Origin: Lichenicoccus sp964242335
GTDB lineage: Bacteria; Pseudomonadota; Alphaproteobacteria; Acetobacterales; Acetobacteraceae
Assembly: GCA_964242335.1 (NCBI GenBank)
Contig: CAXTAY010000007.1
Location: forward strand, 1-64,000
Reading direction: 5' to 3'
Length of the DNA: 64,000 nt
A program made the translations under genes and the position numbers. The notes beneath the pieces were generated by a model that saw only the letters and a list, made by a program, of their open reading frames with translations, was not told the DNA's origin and ran no database searches. Position 1 is the stretch's first letter, and every line of letters starts with the position of its first letter. Positions 37,981 through 46,103 of the stretch are shown here, in pieces.

Positions 37981-38690
37981 TGCCACTCGGTTGGACGAAC
38001 AGCATTCGTAGTTGAGACTTGGCGTCGTGAAGGATGCCTTGCGTGACGTCACGGTGCGCGCTGCGAGCACGTCCGTCTTAGCCGCTCGGCTCTTCGAGCT
38101 GATCGACCGAGCGAGCCTCGGCTTTGGGAGATACTTGCACGTGATCCTTGGCGGATGATTACCTGATTGCTTAAATTACCACTGTGCCCTGCTTTGGGTT
38201 TCAATCACGACCAGATATTCCGGCCTTGTTTCGATATCAGAAATTAGCTGCGATCATGTATTACTATCAATCTAGCTGTAGGTCGGCTGCGCAAATCTGC
38301 CGTTCTTCCGCACGAGTAAGTCGCCAAAAGCCGTTCTCGCGGATGATCTGCTGCCGAGGCAACTATTGTTGATCAAGATCATGCGATAACGACGTGAGTC
38401 CGTAGCTTTGCGCTGTCGACCGATGCCGGGCAGTCGAGGCTGGGCCACGTGATGTTCACCGCATGAGAGAATTGGCAAGGTCGTGACGTTTATGTAATAG
38501 GTAGCTGGGAGATCGTTTGAGGTTATGAATGCTGGATAGGAGAAAGTTGCTGGCGCGGAAAAATCGTTCATTTGTGCTGCCGCAACAACTCTGAAAGAGC
38601 TAATGACCCGTTTGAATTCGGAACGACCGTCTTTCTTTCCTGCATTGATCCGCTTCTTGAGAAGCGCTCAACCGCGAGGTAACGCGCATC
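37981..38690. other. Low-GC spacer upstream of the tyrosine ammonia-lyase gene
   Basis: About 700 bp, visibly AT-richer (especially 38150-38580) than the operons to the left. No gene was recognised. GAGG about 10 nt before the lyase ATG is the ribosome-binding site, so the lyase promoter should lie in the AT-rich part. Confidence 0.45.
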
Positions 38691-40304
38691 ATGCTTGATG
38701 ACACCATTTGCGATCGGCGCCCGGCTCCTGTCGATCTAGGATCGGACGGTCTCACCCTGCCGATGATTTGGGAGGTCGCTCACGATGGTCGGGAGGTCGG
38801 CGCTGGACCGCTCGCCCGCGCGCGGATTGATGCGGCGAGCGATGGGCTGGCTCGGATGGTCTCGGAGCAGCGCCGGATCTACGGCGTGACGACCGGTTAC
38901 GGTCCGCTTGCATGCCACCATGTCCTGCCCGATCACGCTGCCGAGCTGCAACGGAACCTAATTTATCACTTGGCCAGCGGTGTCGGCCAGCCGCTGTCGG
39001 CACCGCAGACGCGAGCAGTCATGGCCTCACGTGCCAGCAGCCTCGCGCGAGGTTTCTCTGGAATCAGCGGCGCAGCGTTTGATCTGCTGCTGGATTGTCT
39101 CAACCGAGACGTCGTGCCAGTCGTTCCCGAAATGGGCACGGTAGGCGCGAGCGGTGACCTGACACCACTGGCGCACATCGCGCTCGTCCTGATTGGCGAG
39201 GGAGAGGCGACGTTGTGCGGGACGCGATTGCCCGGCGGCGCCGCCCTGGCCGCGGCCGGTCTATCGCCGCTATCGCTCGGGCATAAGGAGGGGCTTGCAC
39301 TGGTCAATGGCACCTCCGCCATGACTGGCATCTCCTGCCTCAATGGTGTCGGCGTCAGATCCGCAACCAACTTTGCACTGCGTCTAGCTCTGCTCTACGC
39401 GGAGTTACTTCGTGCTCCTGTCGAGGCCTTCGACTCGCGCTTCGGGGTGGCTCGACCGCATCCGGGACAACGAGAAGCGCATCGGTTGCTGACATCGTTA
39501 GCAGAAGGAAGCCGTCGGCTCGGCGTCATGGTGCAGCCGCCACCGCTTCTGGAACTGGAGCGGGAAGCACAGGATGGAGTCCTCGTCGACAGAGCGTTGC
39601 CACAGGCTCCTTACACGGCGCGCTGCCTGCCGCAGATCTTTGGGGCAGTGTTGGACCTGTTGGGATTCCATGACCGGATCGTTGTCACCGAGCTCATGAG
39701 TGCCACCGATAATCCGCTCATCTTTGCTGAAGACAACGCGGTGTTGCACGGAGGAAACTTCTATGGTCAGCACGTCGCTTTCGCGGCAGATACGATACAG
39801 ATGGCAATCATCAAGCTGGCGCTTCATGCAGAGCGTTGCCTCGCCCGCTTATGCGATCCGCTGCTGAATAACGGGCTGCCGTCCTTCCTGCAGGGTGGTC
39901 CGATCGGCCGCAATAGCGGCTTTATGGGTGCGCAGGTGACAGCGACATCCCTGGTCGCGGAGCTACGGCTGCAGGCGTTACCAGCGTCGATCCAGTCGAT
40001 GCCGACCAACAACAATAACCAGGACGTCGTGACGATGGGCACTATCGGCGCACGCAGAGCCGCGAAGTCGTTGGACCTCACTTGGCATGTGCTCGCGATT
40101 CACGCGATGGCACTTACGCAGGCTTTTGAGATCGAAGGTGGGTTCGGTGGCAATGCGGGTTTCGGGCAGGCCAGCCATGAACTTTGCACGCGGATCCGTC
40201 AGGAGGTCGACTTTCTGGAACAAGATCGTGCGTTGTCGAACGAGATTACGAAGCTTGCGGCCGTTCTGCCGCGCGAGGATTGGGCAGTCGACAGGGTCGG
40301 TTGA
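38691..40304 (+). CDS. Tyrosine ammonia-lyase (aromatic amino acid lyase, MIO family)
   Basis: This 537-residue lyase makes the MIO electrophile from Ala153-Ser154-Gly155 (GTVGASGDLTPLAH). The catalytic Tyr64 is in RRIYGVTTGYG. The selectivity position after NLIY is His93 followed by Leu (YHLASG), as in Rhodobacter sphaeroides TAL (His89-Leu90), where His gives tyrosine preference; PAL has Phe and HAL has Ser-His here. Further family blocks are LVNGTSAMTG, NSGFMGAQVTA and NNNNQDVV. It should convert L-tyrosine to p-coumarate, the PYP chromophore precursor. It lies 0.85 kb upstream of pyp in the same direction. Confidence 0.92.
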   Translation: MLDDTICDRRPAPVDLGSDGLTLPMIWEVAHDGREVGAGPLARARIDAASDGLARMVSEQRRIYGVTTGYGPLACHHVLPDHAAELQRNLIYHLASGVGQPLSAPQTRAVMASRASSLARGFSGISGAAFDLLLDCLNRDVVPVVPEMGTVGASGDLTPLAHIALVLIGEGEATLCGTRLPGGAALAAAGLSPLSLGHKEGLALVNGTSAMTGISCLNGVGVRSATNFALRLALLYAELLRAPVEAFDSRFGVARPHPGQREAHRLLTSLAEGSRRLGVMVQPPPLLELEREAQDGVLVDRALPQAPYTARCLPQIFGAVLDLLGFHDRIVVTELMSATDNPLIFAEDNAVLHGGNFYGQHVAFAADTIQMAIIKLALHAERCLARLCDPLLNNGLPSFLQGGPIGRNSGFMGAQVTATSLVAELRLQALPASIQSMPTNNNNQDVVTMGTIGARRAAKSLDLTWHVLAIHAMALTQAFEIEGGFGGNAGFGQASHELCTRIRQEVDFLEQDRALSNEITKLAAVLPREDWAVDRVG

Positions 40305-41151
40305 TTCTCTATTTGGCGATCTTGCGTGAAGGCGAGGTAGAGCCTGCAGAGGCCCGAACGCGACGGCGTCACCGGTTCCGCTTCGCAGGGATCAGCGGAG
40401 CGACACATCGGACGGGCGCACCCGGTCCGTCGTCTATGAGCTTAGAAGCGCGCTTTAGATCGCGTCAGGCGGCCAGAGCGATGGGTCATGTCGCGTATGA
40501 ACCGCAAGTGAGTGCTGACGGACATGGATGGATGGCAAGGAGGCCAATCGGGTGCAGGTCGGCTCAGCGGCTAGTCCTGGAGGCTCTCCCCGTCGCCGTG
40601 CATTGTGAAGAGGCGAGCAATGGGATCGTGAGCCGTGAGGAGCATCCGGCAATGCTCCGTGAAGGTCGTTCGTTGATGGCGATGCTGCTCACCGCCAAGA
40701 TCTTTGGCAGCGCAGGCGCGACCCCGATACGGGGGTCTATCTACACGCGCGGGCCGCGGCCAGCTCAGGAGCAGCGCCATTTAGCATGACTTCCTGCTGA
40801 AAATCGTCCGTCGTATCGCCGAGACGCACGAGTTCACGTTGCGACGGGATCGCCGGATGGTCCTGTGCATGTTCGGCTAGGGACATGTTGCCGGCGCCTG
40901 ATGGCCAAAGGCGAGAAGCGCATCAGCTTTAATGACGCTATCATAGAAGATCCCTCGGAATAACATGCCTCTCTCACATCGGCTACCCATGATCATGCAC
41001 CCAAAGCCCCTGATGTCAGGCGGCGGCCGTGATCTTGAAGGATCTGGGGCAGCAGACTCCCGCCGGCGAATTTTAACCAATCATTTACGATATCCCGCTA
41101 GAGCTGGGCGGGCCGGGATCGCTCCATGTACACGATGAGGGCCGAAGTATC
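40305..41151. other. Spacer between the lyase and pyp genes
   Basis: About 850 bp. Open frames (for instance 40184-40789 plus, overlapping the lyase end) look random in composition and have no motifs. The pyp promoter is expected in the AT-rich stretch near 41070-41095 (GAATTTTAACCAATC, then TTTACGATA). GAGGG precedes the pyp ATG. No terminator was seen after the lyase. Confidence 0.4.
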
Positions 41152-41580
41152 ATGACCGCCGACAGTCAAGACACCGCTCTTGTTCTCAATGGACAATGCG
41201 ACGCTGGTCAGTCTTCCCCAAGTTTCACCGATGTCGGGTTGTTCGACTGGTTGAGCGAGGCGACTGCTATCCAACTCGATGCCCTACCCTACGGCGTTAT
41301 CGCCATGAGCCTCGACGGGACGGTCGAGGCCTATAATCTTGCCGAGTCAAAGCTCGCGGGATTGACAGCCGATCGCGTGATCGGGAAGAACTTCTTCTCC
41401 AATGTCGCCCCATGTACGAACAACTTCATGGTGGCGCATCGCTTTCAGACCGAGGCCGATCTTGACGTGGTCATCGATTACGTCCTGACCCTTCGAATGA
41501 CGCCGAAAAAGGTTCACATGCGTATGTTGAGACGTCATGACGCCTCGCGCATGTTCCTCATCATCCAGAGGCGGATCTGA
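41152..41580 (+). CDS. pyp: Photoactive yellow protein (PYP) blue-light receptor
   Basis: This 142-residue PAS-fold photoreceptor carries a p-coumaroyl thioester on Cys88 (VIGKNFFSNVAPCT; Cys69 of Halorhodospira PYP). Conserved chromophore-pocket residues are Tyr61 (Tyr42), Glu65 (Glu46) and Met116 (Met100, in RMTPKKVHM). The Thr50 and Arg52 equivalents are Ala69 and Leu71, so hydrogen bonding and gating around the phenolate should differ, with altered colour or photocycle. The N-terminus is about 19 residues longer than the 125-residue founding protein. Light triggers trans-cis isomerisation and N-terminal unfolding. It is followed after 1 bp by a PAS/cyclase-like gene, and the biosynthetic genes flank it. 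Confidence 0.95.
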   Translation: MTADSQDTALVLNGQCDAGQSSPSFTDVGLFDWLSEATAIQLDALPYGVIAMSLDGTVEAYNLAESKLAGLTADRVIGKNFFSNVAPCTNNFMVAHRFQTEADLDVVIDYVLTLRMTPKKVHMRMLRRHDASRMFLIIQRRI

Positions 41581-41581
41581 C

Positions 41582-42697
41582 ATGGTGGATGACGACCAAG
41601 AGGAAGCCGCCAACGCCTCGGCATATGAGGCTCTAGTCGAATTTCTGTATCTAGCGCCTGTCGGGATAATCAAGTTCCAGCCCGACGGCATGATCGATAT
41701 GGCCAATCCAACCGCGGCTCAATTGCTTATGCCGCTCGCCGACGACGGGGACATGTCGGATCTGTATAAGTTGTTGGCACCGGTTGCGCCAGATCTTCGA
41801 GAGCACGTCGAGCGATATGCACCGAGCAACGGCCAGATCTTCGACCAGATGCAGCTTCTCGTTCCGGTTACGCAGAACACCTTGATGCTCGATATCAACA
41901 AGATCGACGCACGAACCCTTATGGCTGTCGTACAGGACATCACTGATCTGACAGTTGCCAGACGTGAGGTTGTCCGTCAGACCCATTCGCAGCGACTTCT
42001 GGCCTCCGTATTCATGCGGATCAAGACTCCGGTCGTGGTGGTTCGAGCAGACGGCTTCATTCTGATGGCCAACCAGGCATTTCAGACGCTGTTGGGCTAC
42101 GACTCCAAGGGTATAGCTGGTCTCAACATAAGCGCACTCTTGCCTCTTGATTGCGCCGGAGCAGCACGCGCTGCGCGAGCGCAGCAGATGCTGGACGGCG
42201 GCTGCTATGCTCTACCGATGGAGATCATGTCCAAATCCGGTGCTAGTCTCCGGGTAACGATGAACTCCTCCCTGCTACGTGAGAGCGACAGCAAGCAGAT
42301 ACGTGTAATTACCTTGACTACCGATCTGGACTCCGGACAGTCAACCTCGGCAGGTAATGGAGCGAACCAGGTAGAGGTTCTAAGCCTCGACTCCCTCCGA
42401 CAGGCAATCGGTTCCGATTGGCCTCGCATATCCGAGCGTGGGCTAAGCTTGGCTGAGCAAGTGGTCAAACAAATGCTTGGAGCTGGAGACATCCTGAAAC
42501 GGGGCAAAGGCGATAGCTTTGTGATCTGGTTTGCTGACGGTGATCGATCTCGTAATGCAGTGGTTATGGCGCGAGCTATGTATGGGATTCGACGAATATT
42601 CTTGACGCAGTTCGGCTCCAAGATCACGGCTCGCGTCCAAGCTTCTTCGGCGCTGGATGTACAACGGGAGCTCGCCGCCTCAGCCATACCCGCGTGA
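41582..42697 (+). CDS. PAS-PAS protein with degenerate GGDEF/cyclase-like C-terminus, candidate PYP partner
   Basis: The protein has 371 residues. PAS1 is about 15-125 (YLAPVGIIKFQPDGMIDMAN), PAS2 about 140-240 (IKTPVVVVRADGFILMANQA) and the C-terminal domain about 255-371. The C-terminal part contains GAGDILKRGKGDSFVIWFAD at the place of the R-x-G-G-D-E-F loop of GGDEF proteins. The catalytic GGDEF signature is absent, so a non-catalytic or altered nucleotide-binding domain is likely. There is no signal peptide or membrane helix, so it is cytosolic like PYP. ATG 41582 is 1 bp after the pyp stop, giving tight coupling. The role as light-signal transducer is inferred from position and architecture. 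Confidence 0.82.
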   Translation: MVDDDQEEAANASAYEALVEFLYLAPVGIIKFQPDGMIDMANPTAAQLLMPLADDGDMSDLYKLLAPVAPDLREHVERYAPSNGQIFDQMQLLVPVTQNTLMLDINKIDARTLMAVVQDITDLTVARREVVRQTHSQRLLASVFMRIKTPVVVVRADGFILMANQAFQTLLGYDSKGIAGLNISALLPLDCAGAARAARAQQMLDGGCYALPMEIMSKSGASLRVTMNSSLLRESDSKQIRVITLTTDLDSGQSTSAGNGANQVEVLSLDSLRQAIGSDWPRISERGLSLAEQVVKQMLGAGDILKRGKGDSFVIWFADGDRSRNAVVMARAMYGIRRIFLTQFGSKITARVQASSALDVQRELAASAIPA

Positions 42698-43150
42698 AGA
42701 TGTGCGGTTCAGAAGCCTGCAGATAGTGCTCGTCTTCCTCCAGAAGTGGTTGCTTTACTGGCTCAAGATCCTGGTGGCAAAAGGGAAGGCTGGGAAAAAA
42801 GACATCCAGGGTTCTTCACTAGCACCGTATGATATTCTGGAGCGACAGACGATCTTTTGAAAATCGGTCACTACCTGTTCTGCCTAGCTCAGCCGTTAGT
42901 GGCGACTGCGTCACTGCCGCCTTCTCGACTTCGCACACTTCTTTAAGCAACTTCTACGTCTGTTTCGAATGAAGCGAGCGGATTAACTGCACTCGCTAGT
43001 GGTTATGCTTGCATGAAGCTGTCGTGGGTCGTGCTACCAGGTTCCGACGTGCTGCCGGCGGGGTCATTTTGCGGCCTCCGGTGCAGCAATGCAGGGCTCA
43101 GCACGTCGAGGCGCGATTAAACTGCAACTAGAGAGAAGAGCCTCGTCGTA
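42698..43150. other. Spacer with an inverted repeat, between PAS gene and ligase operon
   Basis: About 450 bp without a convincing gene. An AGCGAG-N13-CTCGCT inverted repeat at 42973-42997 may be a weak terminator for the pyp-PAS transcript or an operator for the next unit. A ribosome-binding site GAGAGAAGAG precedes the ORF at 43151. Confidence 0.4.
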
Positions 43151-43402
43151 ATGCTATCCGAAATCGATCCTGCGCGAGTTGTTTCAGTCTTACGAAAAGT
43201 AAGGCAGCCTACCCGAACGGTCAAAGAGTTGCAGCTAGGTATTGTCAGATCGAGACGAGCACAGATGGAGAAACGAGTCGATCATATTGATCCCCAATTC
43301 GGCATAAGGATGACGCGCAATGCAGCATTGGCCGCAGTCGCGGTGTGTTGGTCACGTTCTCGCCGGAGCCCTCGGAGTTTGTCAGAGATAGTTGAAGTCT
43401 GA
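43151..43402 (+). CDS. Hypothetical 83-residue protein translationally coupled to the coumarate ligase
   Basis: The frame encodes 83 residues (MLSEIDPARVVSVLRKV at the start, RSPRSLSEIVEV at the end). It is basic and mostly helical in character, without a recognised family. Its TGA overlaps the ligase ATG (TGATG, sharing one base), a coupling pattern that argues it is translated. A GAGAG ribosome-binding site is present. It could be an accessory factor for chromophore activation or a decayed domain of the ligase system. Confidence 0.5.
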   Translation: MLSEIDPARVVSVLRKVRQPTRTVKELQLGIVRSRRAQMEKRVDHIDPQFGIRMTRNAALAAVAVCWSRSRRSPRSLSEIVEV

Positions 43403-44637
43403 TGGGAGACACGGGCGATCAACTCCGCTGCTCCCGGACGGCTTGGTGGCAACATGACGGCGCGCTGTATCGCTTCCTGATCGATCTGCTCATCTCGGAG
43501 GCACAGTTTCTTCGTCCCGGTGGACCTGTGCCACCTGTGACGGCGTTTCAACTAGGCGCCATGCTCGGGGAAGCTGGGCTTGGCTTTGACTCCCTCGAGT
43601 GCATGGCGCTGGCAGCAGCGCTCAGTGAAGCCCTGTTTTTGCACGAGAGCGGCCTCGACAGTTCTCTCGTCGTAAGTACACGTCTCGGCGACTGGCACGA
43701 CGCGGTCATGGCGGCTTTAGATCGCTTCTGCACTCGCGTATGCTTTCGATCATCCGGCAGCACTGGAGTGCGGAAGCGCTCTGTTCACAGCTTGGCTGAT
43801 CTTGATGCAGAAGTGGCATTCTTTGCAGAGCAGGTCGCCAACTGCCGTCGTATCGTCGTTACTGTACCCTGCAACCACATCTACGGCTTCTTGTTCTCAC
43901 TCATGCTACCAGCTCGGCTCGATGTTCCCGTCGTAGACATGCGGAACCGGTTTCCTAATGCAGTTGCTGCGGCACTGCAGGCCAACGATCTAGTTATAGG
44001 ACATCCTGGGTTCTGGGCGGAGCTGAGCCGAGCAGTGCCTACCGGTTGGTCAAGAGATGTGGTCGGCGTGACTTCCGGTGCCCCGTGTCCGGATGACGTC
44101 GCGAAGGCTGTACGAAGTGCGGGTTTGTCCCGGTTGATCCAGGTCTATGGTTCTAGTGAGACCGCAGGGATTGGTTGGCGCGACGATTGTTCCGCTCCCT
44201 ACAAGCTACTTCCGCATTGGCGTCAGCTAGGTGAGGGAATCCTTTCGAGATGCTGTGGAAAACGCGGTCTGGAAGCTCCGGACCGCCTCCGGTGGCTCGA
44301 CGCAGAACACTTTCTTCTCGAAGGTCGACACGATGCCGCGGTGCAGGTTGGTAGCCACAATGTCCATCTTGGACGCGTCCGGGGTGTGCTGTGTGAGCAT
44401 CCGGCGGTCACCGACGTGGCTGTGCGATTGATGGCGTCGCACGAGGGAGAGCGATTGAAGGCGTTCATCGTGCCGTCAGATCTATCTACACCTCACGATG
44501 CGCTCCGCAGAGAGTTACACTCGTATGCCGCGACGCGGCTGACGATTGCTGAGCGTCCACGTGCCTTCAGTTTTGGCCAATCTGTGCCTAAGACAGCGGC
44601 AGGCAAGCCGGCAGACTGGTCAATTGCGGTGACCTAA
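43402..44637 (+). CDS. p-Coumarate-activating AMP-forming ligase (pCL type) with N-terminal acyl-carrier-like domain
   Basis: The protein has 411 residues, shorter than plant-type 4CL (about 540). Adenylation motifs are FRSSGSTGVRKR (115-126), VYGSSETAGIGWRDD (248-262), LEGRHDAAVQVGSHNVHLG (306-324) and PKTAAGK with Lys402. Residues 50-110 look like an acyl carrier protein: LGFDSLECMALAAALSEAL with Ser64 in the phosphopantetheine position and TRLGDW further on. It should activate p-coumarate made by the lyase for transfer to PYP Cys88, as CoA thioester or via its own carrier arm. GC and codon use look like the neighbouring pyp genes. Confidence 0.85.
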   Translation: MGDTGDQLRCSRTAWWQHDGALYRFLIDLLISEAQFLRPGGPVPPVTAFQLGAMLGEAGLGFDSLECMALAAALSEALFLHESGLDSSLVVSTRLGDWHDAVMAALDRFCTRVCFRSSGSTGVRKRSVHSLADLDAEVAFFAEQVANCRRIVVTVPCNHIYGFLFSLMLPARLDVPVVDMRNRFPNAVAAALQANDLVIGHPGFWAELSRAVPTGWSRDVVGVTSGAPCPDDVAKAVRSAGLSRLIQVYGSSETAGIGWRDDCSAPYKLLPHWRQLGEGILSRCCGKRGLEAPDRLRWLDAEHFLLEGRHDAAVQVGSHNVHLGRVRGVLCEHPAVTDVAVRLMASHEGERLKAFIVPSDLSTPHDALRRELHSYAATRLTIAERPRAFSFGQSVPKTAAGKPADWSIAVT

Positions 44638-45079
44638 GGTTCAACACACGTCGGGACAATTACGAACACCGAGTGGAGCGTTGAGTTTACGTCGCAGGTC
44701 GGGGCGGACTATGCCGCAGCGCCTGGCCTTGCTTATCGAGCGGCGGCTGCGGAGTCCGCCCGACACGCGGAAGTGCAACCTTGGAGCTGATCAGCTCGAG
44801 CCCAACCAGATACCTCCAACTGATCCTCACGCCCGCTGCATCGGCGTTCTGGAATTCATAGAGGTGATCGGAAAACTTCGATATTGGATCGGCGCCGAGT
44901 GCTCTGGATGAAGGCTACGCCGCCGCCGTATTAGGCGTGCTCCAAGACGGGCAATTTTCATGATTCTAAACTTCATGTTGGTCCGAGACAAGTTGTGACT
45001 GCAGCAAGTCCTGTCGACTGAAGGTCGAGTGACCGGCAGCAGACGACAGCGGGCGGGCAGAATGGCAGCCACGGCCGGA
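44638..45079. other. Spacer between the PYP island and a pseudogene
   Basis: About 440 bp with no recognisable coding sequence. Short frames on both strands lack start sites. No terminator with a T tract was found after the ligase. Confidence 0.4.
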
Positions 45080-45772
45080 TCACCTGCCATGCTCTTCCAC
45101 CCGCACTTCCTCGCCAGCGACCTGAGGCTTGACCGCTTCTGCGACTGCCGGCAGCCCCGCGAGGAACACCGGCTGGTTCTTGCCTACCGGGCTGGACAGC
45201 CCGTGGCTGGCTAGGCAGGCGTAGCCTCTCGGCAAGGTGGCCAGCCCAGGCGCCTTCCCGGCAAAACCGGCGAAGAAGAACTTGTCGATCGTCGTAATGT
45301 CGGCGCGGCGCTATAGGAGTGCGTCCACTGGTATATCGGCGGTGGAGCCGGGAGCACCCCCGGACAACGAGCCGCGCCGCATGCGGAAGCCGGCTCTCAC
45401 TTAAGCACCTTGTGGCGTCCCGGTGATGTAGGTGACGGTGATGTTCGGTCGGTTCAGGTCATCTATCCGGTGGATCTGCGCGACTTTCGGGTTGTCGGCG
45501 AGACCGAACAGGCAGTGGGCCGACACTGAGTAAGAGACGAAGTCTATAATCTCGGCACGTGCCGGCGTCTCCAGAAGCGGCGTGATGACGATATCAAACT
45601 GGCCGCTCAGCAGCATCAGAATCTCATTGTCGTGGCCGGCCAGAGTCGTCCGGACTCCTAGTCCGAGGTGAGTTGCATGTTCCTCAGCCAAGCACCATGC
45701 GGGACCTCCGAACGGTGCAGCCCCATCGGTGGTCTGCTCGAGCCACGGATACTCATCGAGAACGGCGGCCCG
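45080..45772 (-). pseudogene. Frameshifted family-3 (amino-acid type) solute-binding protein remnant
   Basis: The first part (45772-45404) reads AAVLDEYPWLEQTTDGAAP, then QFDIVITPLLETPARAEIID and DDLNRPNITVTYITGTPQG, clearly a PBPb-type binding protein, and stops at TGA/TAA signals. The C-terminal part continues in another frame (about 45302-45080): DKFFFAGFAGKAPGLATLP, then KNQPVFLAGLPAVAEAVKPQ, ending at TGA 45080. The signal peptide is missing and the 5' end is fused to a transposase fragment. No ABC partners are present. It is a decayed transporter gene. Confidence 0.8.
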
Positions 45773-45784
45773 CAGCAGCTTCCG

Positions 45785-46005
45785 ATCCGCGGGCACGACG
45801 CCGCGCGGCTGAGGGCGCAGTACGCGTTCACGAACCGTCGCTCGTGCGCCCGGACGTTGAGTCGCAGGATGCTGGCGACAATGCGCCGATCGGAGGCAAG
45901 AAGTGCACCGACTAGCAGAACCTGCGCGTGTCGCCAGGCCCATTGGATAGATCGCGGCGTTCACGCCACGATGATCCTGGCGAAGCGAGCAGGCAGGGGC
46001 AGCAT
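45785..46005 (-). mobile_element. IS701/IS4-type transposase N-terminal remnant
   Basis: ATG 46005 begins MLPLPARFARIIVA and hits a stop at 45961. The similarity resumes in another frame: WAWRHAQVLLVGALLASDRR, then IVASILRLNVRAHERRFVN and ALSRAA. This is the typical start of IS701-like DDE transposases. It is truncated at about residue 75 by fusion to the binding-protein pseudogene. GGAGACACC upstream looks like the original leader. No terminal repeats could be paired. Confidence 0.65.
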
Positions 46006-46033
46006 GGTGGTGTCTCCTGGCGAGAACACCACC
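46006..46033 (-). repeat. Hairpin in the leader of the transposase remnant
   Basis: GGTGGTGT and ACACCACC (8 bp perfect) enclose an inner CTC/GAG pair with one bulge. It lies directly before the transposase ATG, so it may be the IS end or leader hairpin that limits transposase translation. It is also 70 nt after the aldo/keto reductase stop on the same strand, without a T run. Confidence 0.5.
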
Positions 46034-46103
46034 AGCCTTGCCGCCGCGCCCGCTTCGTCACCTCACCCTGTTCAACAGCTCGTCCGATCGGTCAGAGGCG
46101 AGC

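Noticed and set aside
38691..40304. Annotation as histidine ammonia-lyase (hutH)
   Set aside because: The selectivity residues are His-Leu, not Ser-His, no other hut gene is near, and pyp and its ligase follow.
40184..40789. A 201-codon plus-strand frame overlapping the lyase 3' end
   Set aside because: It overlaps the lyase by 120 bp in another frame, and its translation is Arg/Gly/Ala-rich without any pattern.
42657..42860. A 67-codon frame at the end of the PAS gene
   Set aside because: It begins inside the PAS gene, has no Shine-Dalgarno and no conserved-looking sequence.
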